Assembly (NCBI RefSeq): GCF_007989605.1
Contig: NZ_BJUL01000003.1
Location: 62,001 to 126,000 of the forward strand
DNA length: 64,000 bases
DNA from: Vreelandella venusta
Lineage (GTDB): Bacteria > Pseudomonadota > Gammaproteobacteria > Pseudomonadales > Halomonadaceae
Direction of reading: 5' to 3'
In this document: one piece after another, positions 39,451 to 46,182 of the stretch
Position numbering within the stretch: position 1 is the first letter of the stretch
Layout: each line of letters starts with the position of its first letter
Notes under the pieces: generated by a model
Databases searched by the model: none
What the model was told of the DNA's origin: nothing
Seen by the model: the letters and a program-made list of their open reading frames with translations, nothing else
Made by a program: the position numbers and the translations under genes

Positions 39451-39975
39451 ATGGAATCGCTAGGCTCACGTATAAAGCAACTGCGGCTTCGGGCCAAGCT
39501 CAACAAAGCTGCCCTCGCACGCAAAGTAGGCGTATCAGATGTCACCATTTCTTACTGGGAATCCGGTGCTATCAAACAAATCGGCCACGAACGCCTCGTT
39601 GCGCTCGCCGACGCCCTTGATTGCTCTTTGGCAACCCTGCTGGAAGGTGACAGCGCTGCTCCTCTGTTAACCCTGACACATACTGGTCCCCTCCCCTGGG
39701 AACAGGTTCAGGCAACTATGATGACGGTGCCACACCATCTGCCGCTAAAGATTGATTGGAAAGCTCCCTGCATAATGGCAACCCCCGGCCAAGAAACGGA
39801 TTTCTCACCGGTGTCAGCAGGCGACTTAGTGCTATTAGGGCCTACCCATGTGTTCCACAAAGCTGGTCATTATCTGATCCAGCAAGAGCAAGGTTATGTT
39901 ATTGAGCATTTTGCTAAAGCGCCCAGTGACACCACCATACATGCGGTACTGCTAGCACACTGGTCTCCTGCCTAA
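39451..39975 (+). CDS. Cro/CI-type HTH regulator with S24-like C-terminal domain
   Basis: This 174-residue protein has an N-terminal helix-turn-helix of the XRE type (about residues 5-62: RIKQLRLRAKLNKAALARKV, SDVTISYWESG). A C-terminal beta-rich domain resembles the LexA/CI peptidase fold (about 90-170: VSAGDLVLLGPTHVFHKAGH). In active S24 domains a Ser-Met-Pro precedes the GD motif, but here the matching stretch reads ETDFSPVSAGD. The nucleophilic serine is therefore apparently absent, and self-cleavage is not expected. It probably acts as a stable repressor sensing something through the C-terminal domain. It stands alone between gltX (divergent) and a convergent lipoprotein gene. No phage genes are near, so it appears chromosomal rather than prophage-derived. 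Confidence 0.8.
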   Translation: MESLGSRIKQLRLRAKLNKAALARKVGVSDVTISYWESGAIKQIGHERLVALADALDCSLATLLEGDSAAPLLTLTHTGPLPWEQVQATMMTVPHHLPLKIDWKAPCIMATPGQETDFSPVSAGDLVLLGPTHVFHKAGHYLIQQEQGYVIEHFAKAPSDTTIHAVLLAHWSPA

Positions 39976-39999
39976 AGCATCTTTATCTCCCCCCACGTC

Positions 40000-40581
40000 C
40001 TACATTTCTTCAACCACATCCACCTGGTCGCGCGTACGTCTTGGTTCACTGCCCACTAAGAAACTGCGCGAGTAGGTGGCAACCTGCCCTAATCCATGGC
40101 GAGTTTGGCTAACCAGCTCGCCAGCCAAGTGCTCTCCTTCACTGCCAATGCGCGCCTGAACCTCTTCTGGCTGCACAGCTGCTTCTGAAAGCTGGACCGT
40201 CACAATATAGCGCCCATCCGGTAGACCACTGCCAGAACCAAAGGGGCCAGCATTAAATTTCTCGTGCAAAACACGGGTACGCTCCTGCCAGCGCACGCGA
40301 CTTATCTCTCGTTCAATGGTTACCTGAATAAGAGCGCCGTCCGGCAGGTTGGTTTCGCCGTCTACCATTAAGCGACGATCGGAGCGCAGAGAGGCGCTAG
40401 CCGAAATGGCTACAACGAGAGGTTCAACCACCTCCTGTGGCTCGGCGCTTTGTTGTGGGCTAGGCATTTCAACGACTGACTCAGGCGACTCTGGGGGCAA
40501 ATCCTCCTCCTGACTACCACAGCCAGCCAACAGCAGCACGCTCACCAACACTAAACGGATACCACCTAGTGTCTTATCCAT
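40000..40581 (-). CDS. Putative lipoprotein of unknown function
   Basis: This 193-residue protein has a lipoprotein signal peptide: a hydrophobic VLVSVLLLAGC with a lipobox LLAGC and the lipidated cysteine near residue 21. An acidic Glu/Pro/Ser-rich linker follows (about 23-55). The rest (about 60-190) is a compact beta-rich region with VVAISASASLRSDRRLMVDG and ATYSRSFLVGSEPR. GAGGAG precedes the ATG. I do not recognise the domain. Asp at +2 is not present (GSQ follows the cysteine), so outer-membrane sorting by Lol is likely. It is convergent with the HTH gene and divergent from dusA. Confidence 0.7.
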   Translation of the reverse strand: MDKTLGGIRLVLVSVLLLAGCGSQEEDLPPESPESVVEMPSPQQSAEPQEVVEPLVVAISASASLRSDRRLMVDGETNLPDGALIQVTIEREISRVRWQERTRVLHEKFNAGPFGSGSGLPDGRYIVTVQLSEAAVQPEEVQARIGSEGEHLAGELVSQTRHGLGQVATYSRSFLVGSEPRRTRDQVDVVEEM

Positions 40582-40646
40582 AGAGACTCCTCAACAACGA
40601 AATATCAGCTTACCACTGCCCAGCCCTATTCACATTGAGTTAGACC

Positions 40647-40667
40647 GCAAAAGAGTAGTTCTTTTGC
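40647..40667. repeat. Small inverted repeat in the lipoprotein/dusA spacer
   Basis: GCAAAAGA pairs with TCTTTTGC around a 5-base loop. It lies upstream of both divergent genes, so it could be an operator rather than a terminator. The surrounding spacer of about 286 bases otherwise holds the dusA promoter. Confidence 0.4.
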
Positions 40668-40762
40668 CTGCCCGCTACCCACCAAAACACCGAGCTTTGA
40701 AATAGCAATATTTACCCCCTACCTTTGCCGACGTCCACCTTAACAATTGTGCAACGTCTGCT

Positions 40763-40792
40763 TTGTACTCAAACCCGCTTTTTGCGTACAAT
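40763..40792 (+). promoter_or_regulatory. dusA promoter
   Basis: TTGTAC-N18-TACAAT is a plausible sigma-70 promoter whose start point would be near 40799. This places the ATG at 40763 upstream of transcription and supports a start further in. Confidence 0.55.
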
Positions 40793-40867
40793 CGCTCGCC
40801 AACGACTCCCCCGCTGCAAAGCAATTACCCCAGGCTTATACCGCATCGTATGATGCAAGTGATTGAT

Positions 40868-41896
40868 ATGACTAAAGCTAGCCCAGCAGACGCTGCTCGT
40901 CTGTTTTCTGTGGCCCCGATGATGGATTGGACAACGCGCGACTACCGCGCGTTTGCACGCACGTTAACCAGGCGGACATTGCTGTATACCGAGATGGTGA
41001 CCACCGGTGCCATTTTGCACGGGTCGCCCCGTGAGCGCTTTTTAGGCTATAGCGATGTAGAGCATCCGATTGCGTTGCAGTTGGGTGGCAGCGATGCGGG
41101 AGAGCTGGCCGAGTGTGCAGCTATTGCCGAGGCGTGGGGTTACGACGAGGTCAATCTTAATGTCGGCTGCCCCAGCGACCGGGTGCAGAACAATATGATT
41201 GGCGCTTGTTTGATGGGCCACCCTGAAAAAGTGGCGGCGGCAGTGGAAGCTATGCAGGCGGCAGTGTCGATTCCGGTCACGGTGAAGTGCCGTATCGGGA
41301 TTGACGATCAGGATGAAGATGCTGACTTGGCGCGGTTTATTGAGATCGTAGCGAATGCTGGTTGCAACGTCTTTACCGTTCACGCGCGCAAGGCGTGGCT
41401 ACAAGGTTTGTCGCCTAAGCAGAACCGTGATGTACCGCCACTAAACTACCCCCGGGTACACCGCCTGAAACAGAGCCATCCAGAGCTGCATATCGGTATT
41501 AATGGGGGGATCAAAACCCTTGCCGAGTGCAAAGCACAGCTTGAGCACGTAGACAGTGTGATGGTGGGTCGCGAGGCGTATCAGAACCCGTGGCTACTCG
41601 CCGGGGTCGATGAGCAGCTGTTTGGTGAAGCAGGGCCTGCGCGCACGCGTTTGGAAGCGGCTAACGCATTTCGACCGTATATTCAGCAGCGGTTAGATGA
41701 AGGAGCCAAGCTGAATCATATTACCCGCCATTTGCTGGGGTTATTTCAGGGCTGTCCCGGTGGCAGACGCTTCCGTCGTCACCTGTCTGAGCACGCGCAT
41801 AAAGAGGACGCGGGCCTGCGCCTTTTCGATGAGGCACTTAGCTTAGTTCGCGAACCCCAAACAGAGGCCCAGGAAGCACTACAATCCGCGACCTAG
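40868..41896 (+). CDS. dusA: tRNA-dihydrouridine(20/20a) synthase DusA
   Basis: This protein of about 342 residues is started at the ATG at 40868 (MTKASPADAARLFSVAPMMD), which gives the normal family length. ATGs at 40850 and 40853 are alternatives, and no clear Shine-Dalgarno sequence decides. It is a flavin-dependent TIM-barrel enzyme that reduces U20/U20a in the D loop of tRNAs. Visible are SVAPMMDWTTRDYRAFARTL (FMN contacts), the catalytic cysteine in LNVGCPSDRVQNNMIGACLM, VKCRIGIDD and FTVHARKAWLQGLSPKQNR. GINGGIKTL completes the FMN phosphate site. A helical tRNA-binding domain ends the protein. It is monocistronic and followed by a hairpin. Confidence 0.93.
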   Translation: MTKASPADAARLFSVAPMMDWTTRDYRAFARTLTRRTLLYTEMVTTGAILHGSPRERFLGYSDVEHPIALQLGGSDAGELAECAAIAEAWGYDEVNLNVGCPSDRVQNNMIGACLMGHPEKVAAAVEAMQAAVSIPVTVKCRIGIDDQDEDADLARFIEIVANAGCNVFTVHARKAWLQGLSPKQNRDVPPLNYPRVHRLKQSHPELHIGINGGIKTLAECKAQLEHVDSVMVGREAYQNPWLLAGVDEQLFGEAGPARTRLEAANAFRPYIQQRLDEGAKLNHITRHLLGLFQGCPGGRRFRRHLSEHAHKEDAGLRLFDEALSLVREPQTEAQEALQSAT

Positions 41897-41923
41897 CTCG
41901 ACGGTGGGCGGCATGTTTAGACG

Positions 41924-41952
41924 ACGCCTAGCGGCTAGGGCACGCTAGGCGT
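41924..41952 (+). terminator. Hairpin downstream of dusA
   Basis: ACGCCTAGCG pairs with CGCTAGGCGT around a 9-base loop, 28 bases after the dusA stop, with only a short A/T tail. Confidence 0.6.
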
Positions 41953-42092
41953 AAAACGCCACCATGTGTTTGCGTCCGGACAACAGCTTACCAACGTCGA
42001 TAGATAGGCAGTCTTTGTGGTACCTGACCTTGGTTAAATCGAAAGGACTGTGGGTGCGGTATTTTTTTGCATCATCATACACATTAATCTTA

Positions 42093-42461
42093 TTAACCCA
42101 ATAAATATAAAATTACTAATGTTCCAACCCCAGCTATTCCTAATGCACCGAGAGTATCTATCAAATCACTTTCAACCATTTTTAATACATTGAAAGAACC
42201 ATAGCGTTCAAGCAACTTTGAAATACCATTCGACGTTATACTGAATATGGCAATAATGATCTCGATTTTTTCTATTCCCATTAACCACAGCAGAGTCGCT
42301 AGCAAAGTAATTAAAACAACACTGGCTCTAAAGGAAAGCCATTTAGCAGAACTTATAGATGCATTGACACCACCTATCAAGCCCTCCTCTGTTGTCATTT
42401 TTGTAGGTAGAAACCGTCCCCAAAAACCTTGGTTAGAGTCCAACAGATGCGATAAAACCAT
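42093..42461 (-). CDS. Orphan small membrane protein, function unknown
   Basis: This protein has 122 residues from the ATG at 42461 (a GTG two codons earlier is possible; neither has a clear ribosome-binding site). A soluble N-terminal third is followed by a hydrophobic pair of segments (about residues 46-62 and 66-82). A final hydrophobic C-terminal helix is LGALGIAGVGTLVILYLLG. I do not recognise a family. The codon choice and base composition are clearly AT-richer than in neighbouring dusA, as in the eptA cassette next to it, suggesting acquired DNA. It points away from dusA and shares the strand of eptA but lies beyond it, so it may be an extra member of that cassette or an unrelated cargo gene. 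Confidence 0.55.
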   Translation of the reverse strand: MVLSHLLDSNQGFWGRFLPTKMTTEEGLIGGVNASISSAKWLSFRASVVLITLLATLLWLMGIEKIEIIIAIFSITSNGISKLLERYGSFNVLKMVESDLIDTLGALGIAGVGTLVILYLLG

Positions 42462-42536
42462 GTGCACACACCAGAATAGTTGAGCAGAGTGAAAAACAGC
42501 TTGCCATGTAATACTTAACGATCAGTTAAACATTCA

Positions 42537-44204
42537 TTAATTGACGCGGCTCTGGCACAGTTGGCTAATATCTTCTGCCTGCTGATAAACGTCCGTTGTT
42601 ATGTCAAGCAAACCCAGTACGCTGTGAAATAAGTTATCGTGCGAGGCGGCTTGATCAGAGATTTGTCGTAGGCAGTCCGTATCAAGCCCTTGCTGCTGTG
42701 AAAATGAGCTCGACAGCCACCAAACCATAGGCACATGCGTCTGTTCGTCGGGGGCAATGGCGTAGGGAATACCGTGCAAATAAAGCCCTTTTTCGCCTAG
42801 TGATTCACCATGATCAGAGAGATAGACCATCGCTGTTGCGTATTCATCCTGATGCTTTAGCGTCTCAATCACCTGATCCAACACAGTGTCGGTATATAGA
42901 ATGGCATTGTCGTAGCTGTTGGTAATGGCATCTCTTGAACACTTGGCTAAATCAGCGGTAGTACAAGCGGGAACAAAACGTTCGTAGCCATCAGGATAGC
43001 GTTGGTAATAGCTGGGGCCATGGTTGCCTAGCTGGTGCAACACGACCACCTGATCAGTTGAGGTACCACTAATTTGCGTGGTTAAAGCTTGAACCAGTGC
43101 CTCATCCAAGCATCGCCCATCTTGGCACAAAGACGCATAGTCCTCTGGCGCAAGCGCTTTTGTCGTCACTCCCTCGCAGACGCCTTTACAGCCTGACTGG
43201 TTATCAAGCCAGGTGACCTCTAAACCGGCGTGGGCTAATACGTCCAGCAACGATTCATGCTGCTGTGCATAAGATTTAGTGTAATCGGCACGCCCCGGTA
43301 GTGAAAACATGCAGGGTAATGAGACTGCTGTGCTTGTACCGCATGAGGAAACATCTGAAAAATTGATAACGCCAGGCTGCTGGGCAAGTTTAGGTGTGGT
43401 TTGGCGTTCATAACCATTTAACCCCCAGTTCGACGCCCGTACCGTTTCGCCCACCACAATGACGAGTAATGTAGGTTTGTCGCCCACTTGCGAACTGATA
43501 CGGGCGTCCTCCCCCACAGGAGAACGCACCATATTCGCGGTAGCGTGCTGGCTGGAAAGAGCCTGCGCCATCGAAACAATATAATTACCTGGGGTCACCA
43601 AGTAGCGAAGCTCTTTATTGTTGCGCATGAGTGACGATAATTCTTGATAAGATAAGAAGATCGCCAATAGCAATATAGCAGTGCAGGCAAGACAATAAGC
43701 CAAGCGACGCAATATTGCTTTCTGCCAAGTTGAAGGTGTTATTTTAACTCGCCAAATCATGACGGTAGGCAAACCAAAAAAGATCGCCAAATGAATCAGC
43801 AAACCAACTGTGAGCAGTTCCTGTGCTTCGTTAGTGTCCGTTTGAAGGACATTTTCTAGCATGGAGGTATCAAAATAGGTGCCGTAGTAACTGGTAAAGT
43901 AACTGACGAAGGCTGCAATTAGAAATAGCAAGGTTAACAAGGGTTTTACTAGCGTTCGCAAAGCAAGGCTAACGAAGACCAAATAGTTAAGGCAGGTCAT
44001 CACCAAAAACATATTGGCAAAGGTTAGCCACGTCTTGGCGACAAAAGGGTCATAGCCAGCAAAGGCCTGTTGCCAAAAAGGGACATTGTAAAAAACACTG
44101 AATATGACAACACTCCATAAGACAAGCAGCTCCGTGCTTAACGTGGGACGATAATGCCAAACGGTGTCAACAACTTTTGAAGGCAATGATAGCAAAGAGG
44201 GCAT
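42537..44204 (-). CDS. eptA: Phosphoethanolamine transferase, EptA/MCR family
   Basis: This 555-residue inner-membrane enzyme has five N-terminal transmembrane helices (about residues 25-190) and a periplasmic sulfatase-fold catalytic domain (about 235-550). Active-site elements: metal-binding Glu253 in VVGETVRASNWGLNGYERQ, the nucleophilic Thr290 in SSCGTSTAVSLPCMF, and the zinc ligands in YLSDHGESLGEKGLYLHG. VVLHQLGNHGPSYYQRYP completes the family pattern. Cysteines that form the usual periplasmic disulfides are present. It moves phosphoethanolamine from phosphatidylethanolamine to lipid A, lowering surface charge and giving polymyxin tolerance. Diacylglycerol is the by-product, which fits the linked dgkA. 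Lipid A as the target is inferred from the family. Confidence 0.93.
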   Translation of the reverse strand: MPSLLSLPSKVVDTVWHYRPTLSTELLVLWSVVIFSVFYNVPFWQQAFAGYDPFVAKTWLTFANMFLVMTCLNYLVFVSLALRTLVKPLLTLLFLIAAFVSYFTSYYGTYFDTSMLENVLQTDTNEAQELLTVGLLIHLAIFFGLPTVMIWRVKITPSTWQKAILRRLAYCLACTAILLLAIFLSYQELSSLMRNNKELRYLVTPGNYIVSMAQALSSQHATANMVRSPVGEDARISSQVGDKPTLLVIVVGETVRASNWGLNGYERQTTPKLAQQPGVINFSDVSSCGTSTAVSLPCMFSLPGRADYTKSYAQQHESLLDVLAHAGLEVTWLDNQSGCKGVCEGVTTKALAPEDYASLCQDGRCLDEALVQALTTQISGTSTDQVVVLHQLGNHGPSYYQRYPDGYERFVPACTTADLAKCSRDAITNSYDNAILYTDTVLDQVIETLKHQDEYATAMVYLSDHGESLGEKGLYLHGIPYAIAPDEQTHVPMVWWLSSSFSQQQGLDTDCLRQISDQAASHDNLFHSVLGLLDITTDVYQQAEDISQLCQSRVN

Positions 44205-44228
44205 CGAAAGAATCTCTGTATGAAAAGA

Positions 44229-44921
44229 TTAATGAACACTGGGGCGTAATAAGAACCTTGAAAGAACAAAACTTACGGTCCAACAAATCATGACGGTCCA
44301 GAGGTCATGGGAGAGAAAGTGCGCCCCACGAAACTGCTGAGTGATTCCAAACGTAAGGCCAAGCCCTAAACCCAGTGCGAGCCCTGCCCATCGCCATTGG
44401 GGCCGTATGGCGGCAAAAAAGAAGTAGCTGGCTATCCACGTGTATCCTGCGCTGGCATGCCCGGCGGGAAAGCAGGCGGACGCTGGCATTGAGGGAGGCC
44501 GCATGCTTAACAAGCCTATAAAGTCACGCGCTCCACCATAGCGAACTAAATCCCAGGGGCATTCCATGCTCACCAGGTGTTTAATAGTTGCTACAAGTAG
44601 CGCTGAAAGAAGCGTTGCGGAAAAAAGATAAAATAGCGGCGTGCGATATGTTTTAAGACAAGTCACCGTGGTGCTTAGTATCAATAGTAGGAGAGTGGCT
44701 AACCCCATAGCCAAGCTTAGCCATTTACCGCCTTTATGGAGAACAGCTTGGGTAAGATAAGTATCTTTCCATGCCCAAGCATTACCTTGAAGGTGATAGA
44801 TAAAATCAGTTATCTTGAAGTCTATTTTTAAACTACCAAAAACCGACATAGCGATTAAAAATAAGATCCATACGGATGCTACAGGCTTGATAACATTTAG
44901 TTGATCAGCACGCATAGCCAT
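44229..44921 (-). CDS. PAP2-family membrane lipid phosphatase
   Basis: This 230-residue protein has about six transmembrane helices and a PAP2 catalytic pattern. Motif 1 is KHLVSMECPWD, where the usual arginine of KX6RP is a cysteine. Motif 2 is FPAGHASAGYTW, with PAGH instead of PSGH. Motif 3 is RGAHFLSHDLWTV with the histidine nucleophile and aspartate. Such enzymes dephosphorylate lipid A 1-phosphate, undecaprenyl pyrophosphate or phosphatidic acid outside the inner membrane. It overlaps the dgkA end by 25 bases and precedes eptA by 24 bases, so all three are co-expressed. The substrate is unknown; PAP2 proteins also accompany mcr genes. Confidence 0.85.
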   Translation of the reverse strand: MAMRADQLNVIKPVASVWILFLIAMSVFGSLKIDFKITDFIYHLQGNAWAWKDTYLTQAVLHKGGKWLSLAMGLATLLLLILSTTVTCLKTYRTPLFYLFSATLLSALLVATIKHLVSMECPWDLVRYGGARDFIGLLSMRPPSMPASACFPAGHASAGYTWIASYFFFAAIRPQWRWAGLALGLGLGLTFGITQQFRGAHFLSHDLWTVMICWTVSFVLSRFLLRPSVH

Positions 44922-45274
44922 ACACCCATCATCATAAAAATAGTCATCATGACGGCGGCAGCTCCCATGTCTTTAGCACGCCCGCTAAGTTCGTTATTTT
45001 CTAGTCCGATACGGTCAATTGTACTTTCTATGGCGGAGTTAATAAGTTCCACTATCACGACAAGGGTGAGTGAAGAAAACAACAGCGCTTTTTCTACAGA
45101 AGTGGCATTAACAAAAAATATAAAAGGGTAGAGAATGAGACAGAGCATCACCTCTTGTCTAAAGGCAGATTCATTTACCCAGCAAGACTTTAAACCCGAC
45201 ACTGCATTTATAGAGGCGCGAAAGATTCGTTTAAAACCCGCACCATTGCGTTTTGATGTAGTTGAGATAGGCAA
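44897..45274 (-). CDS. dgkA: Diacylglycerol kinase (DgkA)
   Basis: This 125-residue integral membrane kinase has three transmembrane helices and an N-terminal amphipathic part with AFRQEVMLCLILYP. The family signature is ELINSAIESTIDRIG, with the catalytic glutamates, followed by SGRAKDMGAAAVMM. It phosphorylates diacylglycerol with ATP to phosphatidic acid. As first gene of the dgkA-pap2-eptA operon its job is to recycle the diacylglycerol left over after phosphoethanolamine transfer. The region is AT-richer than the chromosome around it. Confidence 0.93.
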   Translation of the reverse strand: MPISTTSKRNGAGFKRIFRASINAVSGLKSCWVNESAFRQEVMLCLILYPFIFFVNATSVEKALLFSSLTLVVIVELINSAIESTIDRIGLENNELSGRAKDMGAAAVMMTIFMMMGVWLCVLIN

Positions 45275-45306
45275 GACAGTACACTCGATAACGTAATAGT
45301 AGCGTC

Positions 45307-45339
45307 ACTATAAAGTGCGAAACTTAACGAACAGTTATG
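45307..45339 (-). promoter_or_regulatory. dgkA-operon promoter with degenerate PmrA-like box
   Basis: On the minus strand CATAAC-N5-GTTAAG (45339 to 45323) is followed 10 bases later by a TATAGT -10 element (45312 to 45307), the spacing seen at PmrA-dependent promoters. The first half-site differs from YTTAAK at two positions, so it is a weaker match than the box on the other side of the spacer. Confidence 0.5.
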
Positions 45340-45459
45340 CCGTTAATTCAGTCGCTAGAACATAAACACCCATCACTGAGTGGTGGTATTACCCACTGTG
45401 TGGGTTGGCTCACTGGCTGAATTCAGATGAGTGTGCTATTTGGAAAGTAAGTTACCGTA

Positions 45460-45476
45460 TTTAAGGAAAGCTTAAG
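45460..45476 (+). promoter_or_regulatory. PmrA-box
   Basis: TTTAAG-GAAAG-CTTAAG is an exact match to the PmrA direct repeat YTTAAK-N5-YTTAAK. It lies 44 bases before the start of the PmrA-like regulator, in the 245-base spacer to the divergent dgkA. It implies autoregulation of the two-component system. No strong -10 follows at ideal distance. Confidence 0.75.
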
Positions 45477-45519
45477 TTTTGGTAGCGAAGATCACAGTTT
45501 GTCGATTGAGGGGATCAGC

Positions 45520-46182
45520 ATGCGCGCACTGCTAATAGAAGATGACCCCTTGCTTGGGGATGGCATTAAGACGGCGCTAGAGCGTGAGGGCTATACGGTC
45601 GATTGGTTTATGCTTGGCCGCGAGGCAATCAGCGCTATCGGCAGCGAGACCTTCAGTGTGATTATTTTGGATCTTGGGTTGCCCGATATGGACGGTATGC
45701 AGGTACTGCATTTACTCCGGCAGCAGTCTACTCTACCTATTTTGATTTTGACGGCTCGCGATGCGATGGAAGATCGCATTGGCGGTTTAGATGCGGGAGC
45801 GGATGACTATGTGCTCAAGCCGTTTAACTTGCAGGAGTTACTCGCCCGTTTGCGGGTCGTAATGCGGCGCGCTGAGGGGCGTGCCTCGCAAATATTAACG
45901 CTGGGTGCACTGAGCATTGATGAAGCTCGCCATACAGTGAGCTGGCGGGGCAAAGACGTAAAATTGGGCCGACGCGAGTATGCCCTATTGCTAGAGCTAG
46001 CTAGACACCCGGACAGGGTGCTATCTCGCCCTCGTTTAGAAAGTTTGCTTTACGGCTGGGGCGAAGAAGTGGAGTCCAATACGGTGGAGGTTCACATTCA
46101 TCATCTGCGTAAAAAACTTGAAAAGCATCTGATTATTAACGTGCGTGGGATTGGCTACCGGCTGGATAGCCAGGCGCAATGA
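45520..46182 (+). CDS. pmrA: PmrA/QseB-like response regulator
   Basis: This 220-residue OmpR-family regulator starts at the ATG at 45520 (MRALLIEDDPLLGDG), with GAGGGG 6-7 bases upstream. The receiver domain (about residues 1-115) has acidic residues EDD, phospho-acceptor Asp51 in VIILDLGLPDMDG and the conserved lysine in DYVLKPFNLQEL. The winged-helix domain (about 125-218) has SRPRLESLLYGWGEEVESNT and ends NVRGIGYRLD. It belongs to the PmrA/QseB/BasR clade, whose members bind TTAAG direct repeats; one lies just upstream. It overlaps the kinase gene by 4 bases and faces the dgkA-pap2-eptA operon, its probable regulon. Confidence 0.88.
   Translation: MRALLIEDDPLLGDGIKTALEREGYTVDWFMLGREAISAIGSETFSVIILDLGLPDMDGMQVLHLLRQQSTLPILILTARDAMEDRIGGLDAGADDYVLKPFNLQELLARLRVVMRRAEGRASQILTLGALSIDEARHTVSWRGKDVKLGRREYALLLELARHPDRVLSRPRLESLLYGWGEEVESNTVEVHIHHLRKKLEKHLIINVRGIGYRLDSQAQ

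Noticed and set aside
39451-39975. Prophage remnant suggested by the CI-like regulator
   Set aside because: No other phage-like gene is adjacent and the gene is flanked by gltX and ordinary chromosomal genes.
40763-40867. Upstream extension of dusA
   Set aside because: It overlaps the likely promoter and gives residues not found in DusA proteins.
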